Positions 10,668 to 23,700 of a stretch of DNA of 64,000 nucleotides are shown here, piece after piece. Numbering within the stretch: position 1 is the stretch's first letter; each line of letters starts with the position of its first letter. The notes under the pieces were generated by a model. It was not told the DNA's origin. It made no database searches and worked only from the letters and a program-made list of their open reading frames with translations. The DNA lies in the NCBI GenBank assembly GCA_022414725.1, contig CM039463.1, forward strand, positions 87,499,700 through 87,563,699, given 5' to 3'. Source of the stretch: Microglena sp. YARC. Lineage: Eukaryota; Chlorophyta; Chlorophyceae; Chlamydomonadales; Chlamydomonadaceae. A program made the position numbers and the translations under genes.

Positions 10668-13600
10668 ACACCCACACCCACACCCTCACACCCACCCACA
10701 CCGGTGGTTGGCCCCAGTGCAAGGAAACGGGCTGGCCCCCTCAACCTCACACCTCAAACATAAGGAGTGCTATTTATTTATTTATTCATCTACATCTACA
10801 AGCCTGATGCATCCAAGCACCAGATCATGATCACACCCAAGGCCTAGGACATCCCCCGCTACTTTGCATTCAAGCACCAGTGACCAAGTCTGCTTCACAC
10901 AGTGCCCCTTCATCATCCACGCTAGCACCTGTACCTGGAACCAAAATAGAGCATGCATCCCCTCCCACATACACACCCACACACATGCCCCCTTACGGCT
11001 TATAACTGGCTGATGGTGTTGGCTTTCAAGCAATTAAGCAGCACACACGATGCTTAGAAGCACGGCGCGGGTATGAACACTTACAGGACGTTGGCGGGCT
11101 TCAGATCTGCAAGTGGGCAGGAAGGCAAGATGTTTTCAGAGTATGCTTAATGAGTGATTGGATGTTTCGAGGGAATGATCAATGAGTCAATTGATGTTTT
11201 GAGAGTATGATCATTGACTCATTTAACATTTTATGAGTATGATCAATGAGCTGTTTGACATTCAATATATGCTATTTGACATTTTACGAGTATAATCAAC
11301 GAGTTATTTGGCATTCAATATATGCTATTTGAATATATGCTATGAGTCTGATCAATGACTTATATGACGGCTCCAAGAATTTGCATGAGCCTGTCCGTCC
11401 CTGTCCTTATGCTCCATGTATGTGTGCATGTGTGCTTGCACATTCATGCCTTTTTGCATGCATGCCTGTATGTGTATGGAATGTAACATACACATACTCC
11501 ATCAAGCCGCGGGCCCATTTGGAGTCCAGTAGGGCACCAGGAAAAAATTGTTCTCATCATATCTGCTATGCACCACTGTTTTGTGAGCTATGTGTAGCAG
11601 CTCCCCCCCCCCCCTCTCACACACACCACCACCAAAAGCAACAACACAACTCACTGCAGTGCACCACACCCATCCTATGGAGGTCAGCCATGGCCACCAC
11701 CAACCGCCATCATATCCAACACCAAACCACAACCACAAACCCACCATCCCCCCCCCACCACACCATCCAATCAGAGATGCACTTACTACAGTGCACCACA
11801 CCCATCCACCCCCCACCCCCCACCACCACAACCCCCCTGCACCACCAAAAGCAACAACACAACTTACCACAGTGCACCACACCCATCCTGTGGAGGTCAG
11901 CCATGGCCGAGGAGATCTCAATGAGGGTCAAGGTGAGAGTGCGCATGTTGATGCGGCCCTTGTTGGGACCGGGGTCCTCTCCTTGGGGTGGGTCCGGCAA
12001 GCCCCGGAAGGCGGAGAGGGCCAAGTTGGCTAGGAGCTGTGGAGAATGGGGATATGAGGTTGTACGAGGTTTTGAGGAAGCTTTAGGAGGTTGTAGAAGG
12101 TTGTAGAAGGTTGTAGAAGATTGTATGAGGTTCGAGATAGCTTAAGAAGGTTGTAGAAGGTGGTATGAGGTTTGAGGACGCTTTAGAAGGTTATATAAGG
12201 TTGTTGGGGGCTATACGTCGCGGCTTGTAGTCAGCTCCTTTCACCCAACTTTGGGCCAAACCTGAAGCTAGCTAGTGCGCCTCAAAGCTAGCATAGCAGG
12301 CATTCCAATGCAACTATAATATTGGGGCTCGATTCGATTCTCACCTTCAATTCAATCTAAATAATTCAGTTCACTACGATTCTAACCTTGTCTGGGTCTA
12401 ATGAAAGGAAAACCTGTTTTTATATTTCAAGGCAGTGCAGAGGTTGCCCGCGTCGCATAACTCACGGTTCAATGTCCATACCAGGTACTTCACTTTTCTC
12501 TACCAATGATTTTTTTTTCAAATCTGAAAGTCGGTTTCTTCTAGCTTTATGGTTTTAGGCCTCCTCCAGGGACAGCATTTTAGTGCTTTACGTAGCTTTT
12601 TGTAGCTTTTTAGGGCCATTGAGGCCACCAAAAGAAATTATTTTTTATTGTTTACTTTTTTACAGCGATTATTTCGCTAACACGGGGTCAAAACTAGCGA
12701 TCGCTATATATAGCGGAAATAAAAATCCCTGTTTCTCACCAACTCCCTCCCCAAACACACCCCACAGCAACTTTGCAACCCAATTGCAGGCACGCTTCTT
12801 TACAGACACGCTATGAAGCCAAGCTTACCTTATCTGTGTTAGAGAACATGAAGACCTGATATTTCAAGGCAGTGCAGAGGTTGCCCAAGTCGCAGAATTC
12901 AATGACCTGCAAAGGCGAACAGCATCAAGTTTGATGATGCTGATGATATGATGCAAATGATGATGACAGTGATGATGATGATATGATGCAAATGATGATG
13001 ACTATGATGCAAATGATGATGACTATGATGCAAATGATGATGATGATGATGATGCTGATGATGCAAACGATGATGGTGATGATAATGATGTTGGTGATGA
13101 CGATAGAAACGATGCTGACGATGGTGATGGTGATGATGGTGATGATGGTGGTGATGGTGTTGGTGATGATGATGATGATGTTGGTGATGATGATGATGAT
13201 GTTGGTGTGATGTGGTGTTGTGGTGATGACGCAACTTATGATGATGACGATGTTGGTGATGGTGCTGATGATGCTGGTGATGCTGATGATGTTGGTGCTG
13301 ATGATGTTGGTGATGATGATGCAGATATGAATGATGATGATGTTGGTGATGATGATGATGATGATGTTGGTGATGATGATGCAAATGATGAGGATGATGA
13401 TATTGGTGATGATGATGTTGGTGATGAAGATGTTGGCGATGGTGATGTTGGAGGTGATGATTTTGGTGATGGCGATGTTGGTGATGATGATGATGCAAAG
13501 GGTGATGATGCAAATGATAATGATGATGTTGGTGGAGATGATATTGGTGATGATGATGTTGGTGATGTTTATGATGATGTTGGTGATGTTTATTATGATG

Positions 13601-13853
13601 TATGTGATGATGATGTTTATGATGATGATGATGATGATGATGTTCGTGATGATGATGTTTATGATGTTTATGCAAATGATGATGATGATGATGATGATGA
13701 TGATGTTGGTGATGATGATGTTTATGATATTTATGCAAATAATGATGATTATGTTGATGTTGATGATTATGTTGGTGATAATGATGTTTGTGATGATGAT
13801 GTTTGTGATGATGATAATGATGATGATGGTGATGAATGAACGATGATGTTTTG

Positions 13854-13888
<35 letters not shown>

Positions 13889-16172
13889 TTTGTGATGATG
13901 ATAATGATGATCATGGTGATGATGATGATGGTGATGTTTGTGATGACGATCCAAATGTTGATAATGTTGATGCTGCTGCTGATGATAATGTTGGTGATAC
14001 TAATGTTGGTGCTGCGATTGCTTCTGCTGCTGATGCAACTGATGATGATGATGTTGGTGATGGTGATGGATGATTGATGTTGGTGAGGATGTTGGTGATG
14101 ATGCTGATGCTGATAATGCCGATGATGCTGGTGATGATGATCCAAATTACGATGATTATGATGACATTTTCCTGGTTTCCTACTGGAATCCAAAAGAGCC
14201 CGCGGCTTGACGGACCCAAGGGGGAATAATGTACATCACGAATCAGAGTCATGATCCAAGCACGCCCAGGGCACATTTAGTCATTCAATGTGTCAGTGTG
14301 TAGTATGGTATATGATGTCACCAGTCCCATCACCACCAGCACAACACCAGTTCCATCACCACCACCACAACACCATGACACCAGTTCTGTCACCAACCAC
14401 TGTCACACCAGTCCTTCTCTTACCTCAATATGACAGGTCGGCTCATCATGGACAGCAAATACTTGTAAGCTGGGCTGGACAACACCTGGACAGGGTTACG
14501 TTTGAGGTGGGGGGGCGGGGAGGGGGGTGGGGGTGGGGGGGGGGTTTGTTTGTTCGTGTGTGTGTGTGTGTGTGGGGGGGGGGGGGGGTAGGCGTTTGGA
14601 ATGGGTGTGGGTGGGGGAACAAATAAAAGCTTCTTTCCGGGCAGTGAGTACTAGGGATCGAAGTTGAAATGTTCGAAAAGAGAACTCAACGAAGTAAGGG
14701 AGAATGAGAGATAGGGAGAATGATAACAAAAAGCAGCAACAAGTTCCGTCATTTAGACATAATCAGGCGGCAGTAATACAGTTCCACTCTGTCTCTCCAC
14801 TTTGAGGACGTGGTTTGCAGGGTCACGCCAGGCAGGGTTACTGCAGGGGCCATGGCCACCAAGCGAATGATTTACCTGTGGGGTAGTGTTTCTGAATCTG
14901 GTGGGGGTAGCGTTTGGGGGTGGGTGGACTGGAGGACGATAACAATAAAAACTCCTCTCCGGGCAGTGAGTATTAGGGATCTAAGTTGAAATGTCCGGAA
15001 AGAGAAATCAACAGTGTTGGACTACCCAGACGTCTATATAGCATTCGTAGCCTAGTAGTTCTGACAAACAGGAGGAGGAGACTAGAGATGGGAACCAATG
15101 ATTACCTGTGGGGTCGCGTTTCTAAAGCTTGTGGCAACCAGGTCCCGCACCAACACATCCGTCATGCAAGTGTACGCCTGCACGATGTTGGGGTGGCTGA
15201 GGGCTGACAAGATGGCAATCTCGTGCGCGTTTTTCCATCATTGCCATCTTGTCATTGGTCCGTCGTCACACGACCACCTTGATGCCACCGACCACCAGGC
15301 TCGCCACAATAGCCCTGAACACCTTGGCAAAGCCGCCTTCACCCAGCAGATGATTCACCTGGAGGTCCAGGAGAGCGCCACTCTGCATGGGAGGGTGGGT
15401 GGGTGGGTGGGGGTATTGGTTTGTGTTGGAGAGGCATGGGAGGGTGGGGTGGGCGGGGGGCATTGGTTTGTGTGTCGGAGAGGCCATGGGAAGATGGTTG
15501 TGGTGGTGGGTGTGGGTGTGGTGGTCTTCGCCCACAGGTCTTTGAACACCTTGGCAGAGCTGCCTTCACCCAGCAGATGATTGCACCTGGAGGTCCAGGG
15601 GAGCGCCCACTCAGCATGGGAGGGCGTGGGTAGGGGCGTTGGTTTGTGTCGGAGAGGCATGGGACGGGTGGGTGTTGGTGGCGGTAGAGGGTCTAGTGGT
15701 GGTGTGGTCCTCGCCACAGGCCTTTGAACATCTTAGCAAAGGCTGCCTTCACCCAGCAGATGGTTTACCTGAAGCCCTCATCTCCCTCTCCCCAGATCCC
15801 CAATCCCCCTCCCCCGCCCTTTCCCCCCCATACGCCCCCTCCCTTCTCTTCTCCCCCACCCCCCCCCCCCCCCCCCCAATCTCACATCCTCACCTATCTC
15901 ACCCCTCTCACACACACCATATACCACAGTATGCACACCCCTCAAACTCCATTGAGCTCTTGAATCCCTTCTGGTTCAACTTCCCACTGCAAGGCCAGCA
16001 ACCAAGGCCCCTGTCGAAATGCCCTCCCTCCTCTCTCCTCCCCCCACCCCCACCCACCCACCCTCTCCACAACCTCAACCCTGCAAACTCTATGGAGCTC
16101 TTGATTTGCTTCTGGTTCAACTTCTCTCAGTCAGGCCAGCAACCAAAGGCTCCTGACGATTTGTACTCCCCT

Positions 16173-16227
<55 letters not shown>

Positions 16228-16637
16228 ACCACACACATACACACACATCTACAAAACCTCACCCCTTCAAACTCCATGGAGCTTCTTGATTCGCTTATCG
16301 TTCAACTGATCACTCAGTCAGCAACCAAGGCTCCTGATGATATGTACTCTCCCTCCCTCTCCCACACCCCCCACACCCCACACACACTCTGCACAATCTC
16401 ACTCCTTCAAACTCCATCGAGCTCCTTGAATCCCTTCTGGTTCAACTTCCCAGTCAGGCCAGCAACCAAGGCTCCTGCCGATATGCACTTCCACCCTCTT
16501 TCCCCCCTCCACCACACACACACACACACTCTCCACAACCTCACCCCTACAAACTCCATGGAGCTCTTGATTCGCTTCTGGTAAAACTTCTCAGTCAGGC
16601 CAGCAACCGAGGCTCTTGACGATATGCACTCCCTCCC

Positions 16638-16672
<35 letters not shown>

Positions 16673-17700
16673 AAACCCACACAACCTCACTTTCCACAAC
16701 CTCACCCCTTCAAAACTCCATGGAGCTCTTGATTCGCTTATGATTCAAACTTCTCAGTCAGGTCAGCAACCAAGGCTCCTGATGATATGTACTCCCTCCC
16801 TATTTCCCCCCCCCCACACACCCTCACTCTCCACAACCTCACCCCTTCAAACTCCATGGAGCTCTTGAATACCTTCTGGTTCAACTTCCCAGTCAGGTCA
16901 GCAACCAAGGCCCCTGTTGGTATGCACTCCCTCCCTCTCCCCCACCCCCCCCCCCCCCCCCCACACACACACATCCCCCCCCCCCACACACACACACACT
17001 CTCCACAACCTCACCCCTTCAAACTCCATGGAGCTCTTGATTCGCTTCTGATTCAACTTCTCAGTCAGGCCAGCAACCAAGGCTCCAGTTGATGAGCAGC
17101 TCTGCTTGAAGATGAAACTGTCGCTTATTGAGTTGCCGAGTCCAATGCCGCTACCCATGCCGCTGTTCCCATCGCGACTGAATGACATGTTTATGCTAGA
17201 TTCTCCATTGGGCTTTGCATTCTGCATTTGCTGTGGAGAGGGGTGGGGGTGGGGGTGGGGGTGTGGATTGGGGTGGGGGTGGGGGTGGGGAGAGTTGAGG
17301 GTTGAGGGGGGGAATGAAGGGTTGAGGGTTTGAGGGTTTGAGGGTGCAAGCAGGACGTGGGTGGGTCAGGTGGATGTGGAGGAGGGCGAACACGGCAAAA
17401 AGTGGTGTAGATGTAGTGGTGGAGTGTTGAGTTGCTCAGTCCAATGCCGCTACCCAGGACGCTGTTTCCATTGCGACTGAATGACATGTTAATGTTGGGT
17501 TCTCCATGGGGCTTTGCATTCTGCATTTGCTGTGGAGAGGGGTGGGGGTGGGGGAGGGTGAGCTTTGAGGGGGGTTGAGGAGTGGGGTGGGGAGGGTGAG
17601 GGTTTGAGGGTTGAGGGAGAGATGAGGGGGGGGGTGGGGTACGGTTTGAGGGTTGAGGGGGGGGTTGAGCGGGGGGGGGGTGGGGGGGGGGTGAGGTGTT

Positions 17701-17736
<36 letters not shown>

Positions 17737-20700
17737 GTTGAGAGGGGGGACGGTTATGGTGGTGGTGGGTGGTTTTGGGTGAAGCTCATTGGAAGATTCA
17801 AGTAATGAATTAGGACAGGGTAGATTTCTTACCTGGTAACTCGGACAGGGGCTGGTGTGTGTGAGCGGCAGCAGATGCGGCGAGATTATCTCACAAAAAC
17901 GTCACGGTTGTACTGGTGGTTGTGATGGTTGTGGTTGTGATGGTTTCGATGGTGATGTTTGTGGTGGTGATGGTTGTAGTGGTGATGTTTGTGGTGGTGA
18001 TGGTTGTGGTGGTGATGGTTGTGGTGGTGATGGTTGTACTGGTGATGGTTGTGGAGGATGCAGAGGAGGGCTAGCATGCACAAGAGTGGTGTACATTTAG
18101 TGGTGGAGTGGTGGTGGAGTAGTGGTGGAGTGGTCGTAGAGTGTAGTGGTAGATGTTGTGGTGTAGATACTGTGGTATAGATATAGTGGTGGAGTTACCT
18201 GGTACTCAGACTGGAGCTGGTGCGTGAGTGCGTGCAGCAGATGCGGCGAGATGATCTCGCACACTTCACGCAGCTTGGAGGCTACGTCAGAGAAGTCCGA
18301 TTCCACGGTGGACATGCAGAAGATGACACCAAATATGTTTTGCTTCACCTGCAAGTGAGGGGGAATCACATCATCACATTACATAACAATACATTACACT
18401 GCTTTGCATTGCATTACACTGCATTTCACCACATTGCATTGCATTAAACTGCATTAAATTCCACTAAACTGCATTACACTGAGCTACATTGCATTGTATT
18501 ACGCTGCACTGACCTGCACTACACTGCAGTACATTACAGATGACACCAAATATGTTTTGCTTCACCTGTGAGTGAGGGGGGATCCATGACATCACAATAC
18601 AATACACTACACTGCATTACATTACATCACATTGCAGAAGATGGCACCGGACATGTTTTGCTTCACCTGCTAGTGAGGGGGGGTGTATTAAATTTGCATT
18701 GCATTACATTGCATTCCATTGCATTCCATTGCATTACATTGCATTACATTGCATTATATTGGATTCCATTGCATTCCATTGCATTCCATTGCATTCCATT
18801 GCATTCCATTGCATTACATTGCATTCCATTGCATTACATTGCATTGCATTACATTGAATTACATTGTATTGCATTGCAGTACATTGCTTTACATTGCAGT
18901 ACATTGCATTGCAGTACATCGCATTACATCACATTGCATTACATCACATTACACTGCATTATATTGCATAACCTACACACCAACACCAGCCCGATACCAA
19001 GCAAACCGATACTACTACCAGCCCTGTGCAACAGCCTGAAGCCTGGCTCCATCAATTGATAAATAAATAGTACACCTTCTTCCAAGGTGTAGGGTTCAGG
19101 GGGGCCAGCCTGTTTGCTTGCACTGGGGCCAACCACCAATCTAGCCCCACACCCACCATGAGAGGAAAGAGCGTTACCCACCTTGAGAGGAAAGACTAAC
19201 ACAGACGTGGGTGGCTTGACAAGCCGGTTGAATAGGTCCGTGCTGACGTTGCCAGACTGATTCATCAGCTTCTGCACGTCTGGAATCATGACTTGCTGCC
19301 GGTTGTGAACGCTGATCTTCATTACTGTGTTCTTCATGGACACCACAGTCCGCAGGATCCCCCCTGCTGCATGGACTTCCTTGAGCAGACGATGGCTGCC
19401 GCTCCCGTTGATGCTTCCCCCTCCAGAGCCAGATCCCCCTTTTGACCCCACTCCGGCCTGGCCGGGCACCTGGGGAAGAGGAGGGAGGTGTGCGTGTATA
19501 TGTGTGAGTGGTGGTGGTGGTGGTGGTGGTGGGGGTGGGGTCAGGGGTGTGTGTGTGTGTGGGGGGGGGGGGGGGGCGGGGGGGGCAAGGGTCTCCACCA
19601 CCAACCCCGCCTCCAGAGCCAGATCCTCCTTTTGACCCCACTCCTGCCTGGCCGGGCACCTACGGAAGAAGAGGGAGGAGGGAATGAAGTTGGATTCATA
19701 TCCGACAACTTTGAATATTAAGAGGAAAGACAGTTCAGCAACAACAACAAAATTACGTAGAAATGGCGACGGCAACCACAACTCTGACAACAGTTCCAAC
19801 TCCAACAACAACAGCAATAACAGCAACAACGACAGGAACGACAACAGCAACAGCAACAACAGCAATAAGTCTGATAACAGTTCCAACTCCAACAACAACA
19901 TCAACACCAACGACAGCAAACAAACAACAACGCAACAACGACAGGACAACGAAAACAGCAACAGCAACACAGCAATAACTCTGATAACAGTTCCAAACTC
20001 AGCAACAACATCAACACCAACGACAGCAACAACAACAACAGCAACAACTATGACAACATCTCCAACTCCAACAACAGCAACAACGACAACAATTACAGCA
20101 ACAACGGCAGAGAGAGTTCCCTTAACCCTAAACAACAACAACAACAGGAGCAACAACAACAACAACTAGAACAACAACAACAGCAACAACAACGCCCACC
20201 TGAGAGAGGTCCATAAACCCTTAAACCTACACAACAACAACAACAACAAAGCTCACCAGATAGAGGTCCCTAATCCCTAAACAAAGACAACAAAGCTCAC
20301 CAGATAGAGGTCCCTAAACCCTAAACAAAGACAACAAAGCTCACCAGATAGAGGTCCCTAAACCCTAAACAACAACAACAAAGCTCACCTGATGGACGTC
20401 CCTAAACCCTAAACAAAGACAACAAAGCTCACCAGATAGAGGTTCCTCAACCCTAAACAGAGACAACAAAGCTCCCCAGATAGAGGTCCCTAAACCCTAA
20501 ACAAAGGGAACAAAGCTCACCTGATGGAGGTCCCTAAACCCTAAACAAAGACAACAAAGCTCACCTGATAGAGGTCCATAAACCATTAAACCTAAACAAC
20601 AACAACTGCAGCAACAAGAACAAGAACAACTACGACAACAACAACAACAACAACAGCAAAGCTCACCTGAGAGAGGTCATCGAAGATGGTGGCCGCACTA

Positions 20701-23700
20701 TGGGATTGTGAAGTAAGTGCCACCCTGTACCACACGTGCTGGTTGTTGGTGTGGCCCAGGACTGTGCGGTAGTGATGCATCATGTGATGTACGAGGGAGT
20801 CCAGGTCCGGAGACTCGTGGATGTCCTTGGCCTAAAAAGGAAGGGTTTAGGGTGCAGGGTTTAGTCCAGGTCTGGAGACTCGTGGATGTCCTTGGCCTAA
20901 AAAGGAAGGGTTTAGGGTGCAGGGTTTAGTCCAGGTCTGGAGACTCGTGGATGTCCTTGGCCTAAAAAGGAAGGGTTTAGGGTGCAGGGTTTAGTCCAGG
21001 TCTGGAGACTCGTGGATGTCCTTGGCCTAAAAAGGAAGGGTTTAGGGTGCAGGGTTTAGTCCAGGTCTGGAGACTCGTGGATGTCCTTGGCCTAAAAAGG
21101 AAGGGTTTAGGGTGCAGGGTTTAGTCCGGGTCTGGAGACGCGTGGATGTCCTTGGCCTAAAAAGGAAGGGTTAGGGTGCAGGGTTTAGTCCGGGTCTGGA
21201 GACTCGTGGATGTCCTTGGCCTAAAAAGGAAGGGTTTAGGGTGCAGGGTTTATTCCAGGTCTGGAGACTCTTGGAAGTCTTTGGCCTAAAAAGGAAGGGT
21301 TTAGGGTTTGGGTTTTAATCCATGTCTGGAGAACTCATGAATGTCCTTGGCCTAAAAAGGAAGGGTTTAGGGTTCAGGTTTTAATCCATGTCTGAAGAAC
21401 TCATGAATGTTCTTGGCCTAAATAGAAGGGCAGGACCGGAGAGATGTAAATTTGATGGGTCGGGGAAGGGAGACAGCGTTATGAGATTCAGATAATTGGA
21501 GACGGCTCATCAGCACCAACTTACCAGTTGTACTGATCATGCACGATCAGCGATGTCAATATCGTACGGGTCCCCAATATTATAATTGTATCATCTTATC
21601 TCCATCATTGGTGCGTACCCCCCCATCACAGTTTTTTAATTACTGCTTAGTGCAGCGATCGCTAGTTTTGACCCATTTTTGGCAAAAATATGGCTATAAA
21701 AAAAGAAAAAACATGTTTGTTTCTTTTTGCCCTAAATGCCCCGAAAAGGCTATAAATGCTTTAAAAAGCACTTCAACGCTGTCCCTGGAGAAGGCCTGTA
21801 ACCACAAAGCTAGATAAAAAACATCTTCAGATTTCAAAAAAAAGCCCTGCCCCAAAAGATATAATTCGGGACAAGAGTGTAGGACAGAGCCGTACACATC
21901 CCAAAATGCTCGGAATCGAATTCTAAGTACATCTAATTAGACAGCAAATGTGTCAGCTATGAGCGAAGCTTTTTTTCCACTTGCGCGAGCAGCCCTGTCT
22001 GACAGGCAGTTGGCAGTACACGAGATGTACAATACATTTGGGGGAAATTCAATCTGTGTCAAATACGAGGTATCAAGGCTCGGAACGAAAGGCTTATTAC
22101 ACCCCTACTACAAGGGCGGAGGCTGCGCTTCAGCCTCGGCCTCTGAATCTACTGGAACACCAGTACAAGTTGAGTTCACCTCCCTAAGTCCCAATCCTCC
22201 CTCCCAACCTGAGAATTCACCTCCCGATCCCAAATCAGAGACCCCAAATGATGCAATTGAGGCTGTGCAGCTGTGAACATCAGAAGGGACACTTGAAAAC
22301 CACCTAGAATGCAAATAATCAGTTTTTTGGCATTTGAGAAAACCGAAATCTGAGTATTTATATGCTGAACTGATGTTGTTAGGCAACTTTGATTTGTATG
22401 ATATCATACAAATTGCATCATATGATATTGTATATAAATGGTAACTTTAGCCTAGTCAGACTGCAAGCATCAAATGATATCATATGATGACATAATATCA
22501 TATTGCTGTCCCCTACATATATATATAGGGATTGTATCATATGATGTAAACCAAAGGTGAGTATGATATCATATGCTATCGTATTGTCGTTCCCAACATA
22601 TATAGGCCAACTCACCAGAGCCAAGTACTTGGGGATGCTGTTGCCCTTGATCATCGGTGACAGGCTGGAAGATATCAGTTGCAAGTATGTTGGCCAACTG
22701 CAAAACACGCGATGCAAGGAGGGGTTGAGATATGGGTTGGGGAATATAAAATTGCAAGTATGTTGGTCAACTGCAAAACACGCGATGCAAGGAGGGGTTG
22801 AGATATAAGTTGAGGAGCATGCATCTGGAGAAGCTCAGGCCCTTATGCTTTGGGCTACCATAACATACTGTTTTGTTATGTTGGCTTTGTAACAAAGTAA
22901 GACACTATTCTGTACTTGACCACTTGGGGGGGCTGGAGGGAGGTGTGTATGGGGGGGTGGGGGTGGGGGGGGTAGGTGTGGCCACCGGCCACACGGGCTA
23001 CCGTACTAGTAGGAAGTATATCATCTTTCTACTGTTTCTGTAACGGGACAGATCAACACGTGTACTAATCAGTACTCTGACATTTATATAACTCCTTTGG
23101 CGAATGTCGCGATGTAACGATCCATGTCGCTACAGTTTTGACTTCCGTGACTGAGTAACTTTTGTCATTTTGTCATCTTGTCAAACAACGCAATAAAAAT
23201 ACGCATAGAAAATATATCGGGCTACCATAGCGTGCTACCTTAGGTGGGTGTATTTTTACAGTCTAGCCGGCTAAGGCGTAGCCAAATAGAATTGATCAAC
23301 CTCAGTTTTGGGAAGGGCTGTAAACAAAACAAGCACAGGTGAACTGAACCCCACAAACCAAACAAATGGGCTACCATAGGAACGCACTTGAAACGTAATC
23401 GCTGAGGAAGCCAAATGTTCGCCTTGCTGGTATATGGAGTGAGTGTGTATGTTGTTACAGTCAAGGGGTAGACCAAATAGGCAGAAGGTAAAGGGCACAT
23501 AGGCAAGGAGGAGCATGCAAATCAAGAGGGGAAAAGTTGAAGATGGACGTGAGACGTAGACATAGCTTTTCTTTTAAGCTACGAGCGGCAGCTTCTAGGC
23601 AGCTCTCTGAGCCAGCCACTGGGACAAGCCCCAAGGTGTCAACAGTGCAGGAAAGCTGGTTGTGTCAGATTCAAGGTGCACCAGGTTGCATCAGGTTTGG

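Noticed and set aside
12899..14193. 351-422-codon poly-His/poly-Ile frames and the poly-Asp/poly-Met frames opposite
   Set aside because: They come from the GAT/ATG trinucleotide array in a kinase intron and only their last codons touch a real exon.
18939..20165. 408-codon minus-strand frame treated as a single exon
   Set aside because: Only 19182-19469 behaves as exon (phase and splice sites); the rest is microsatellite, exon-edge copy and a family A element.
20195..21425. Chromosome end / true telomere
   Set aside because: TTTAGGG units are interleaved with exon-edge sequence, are internal, and genes continue on both sides.
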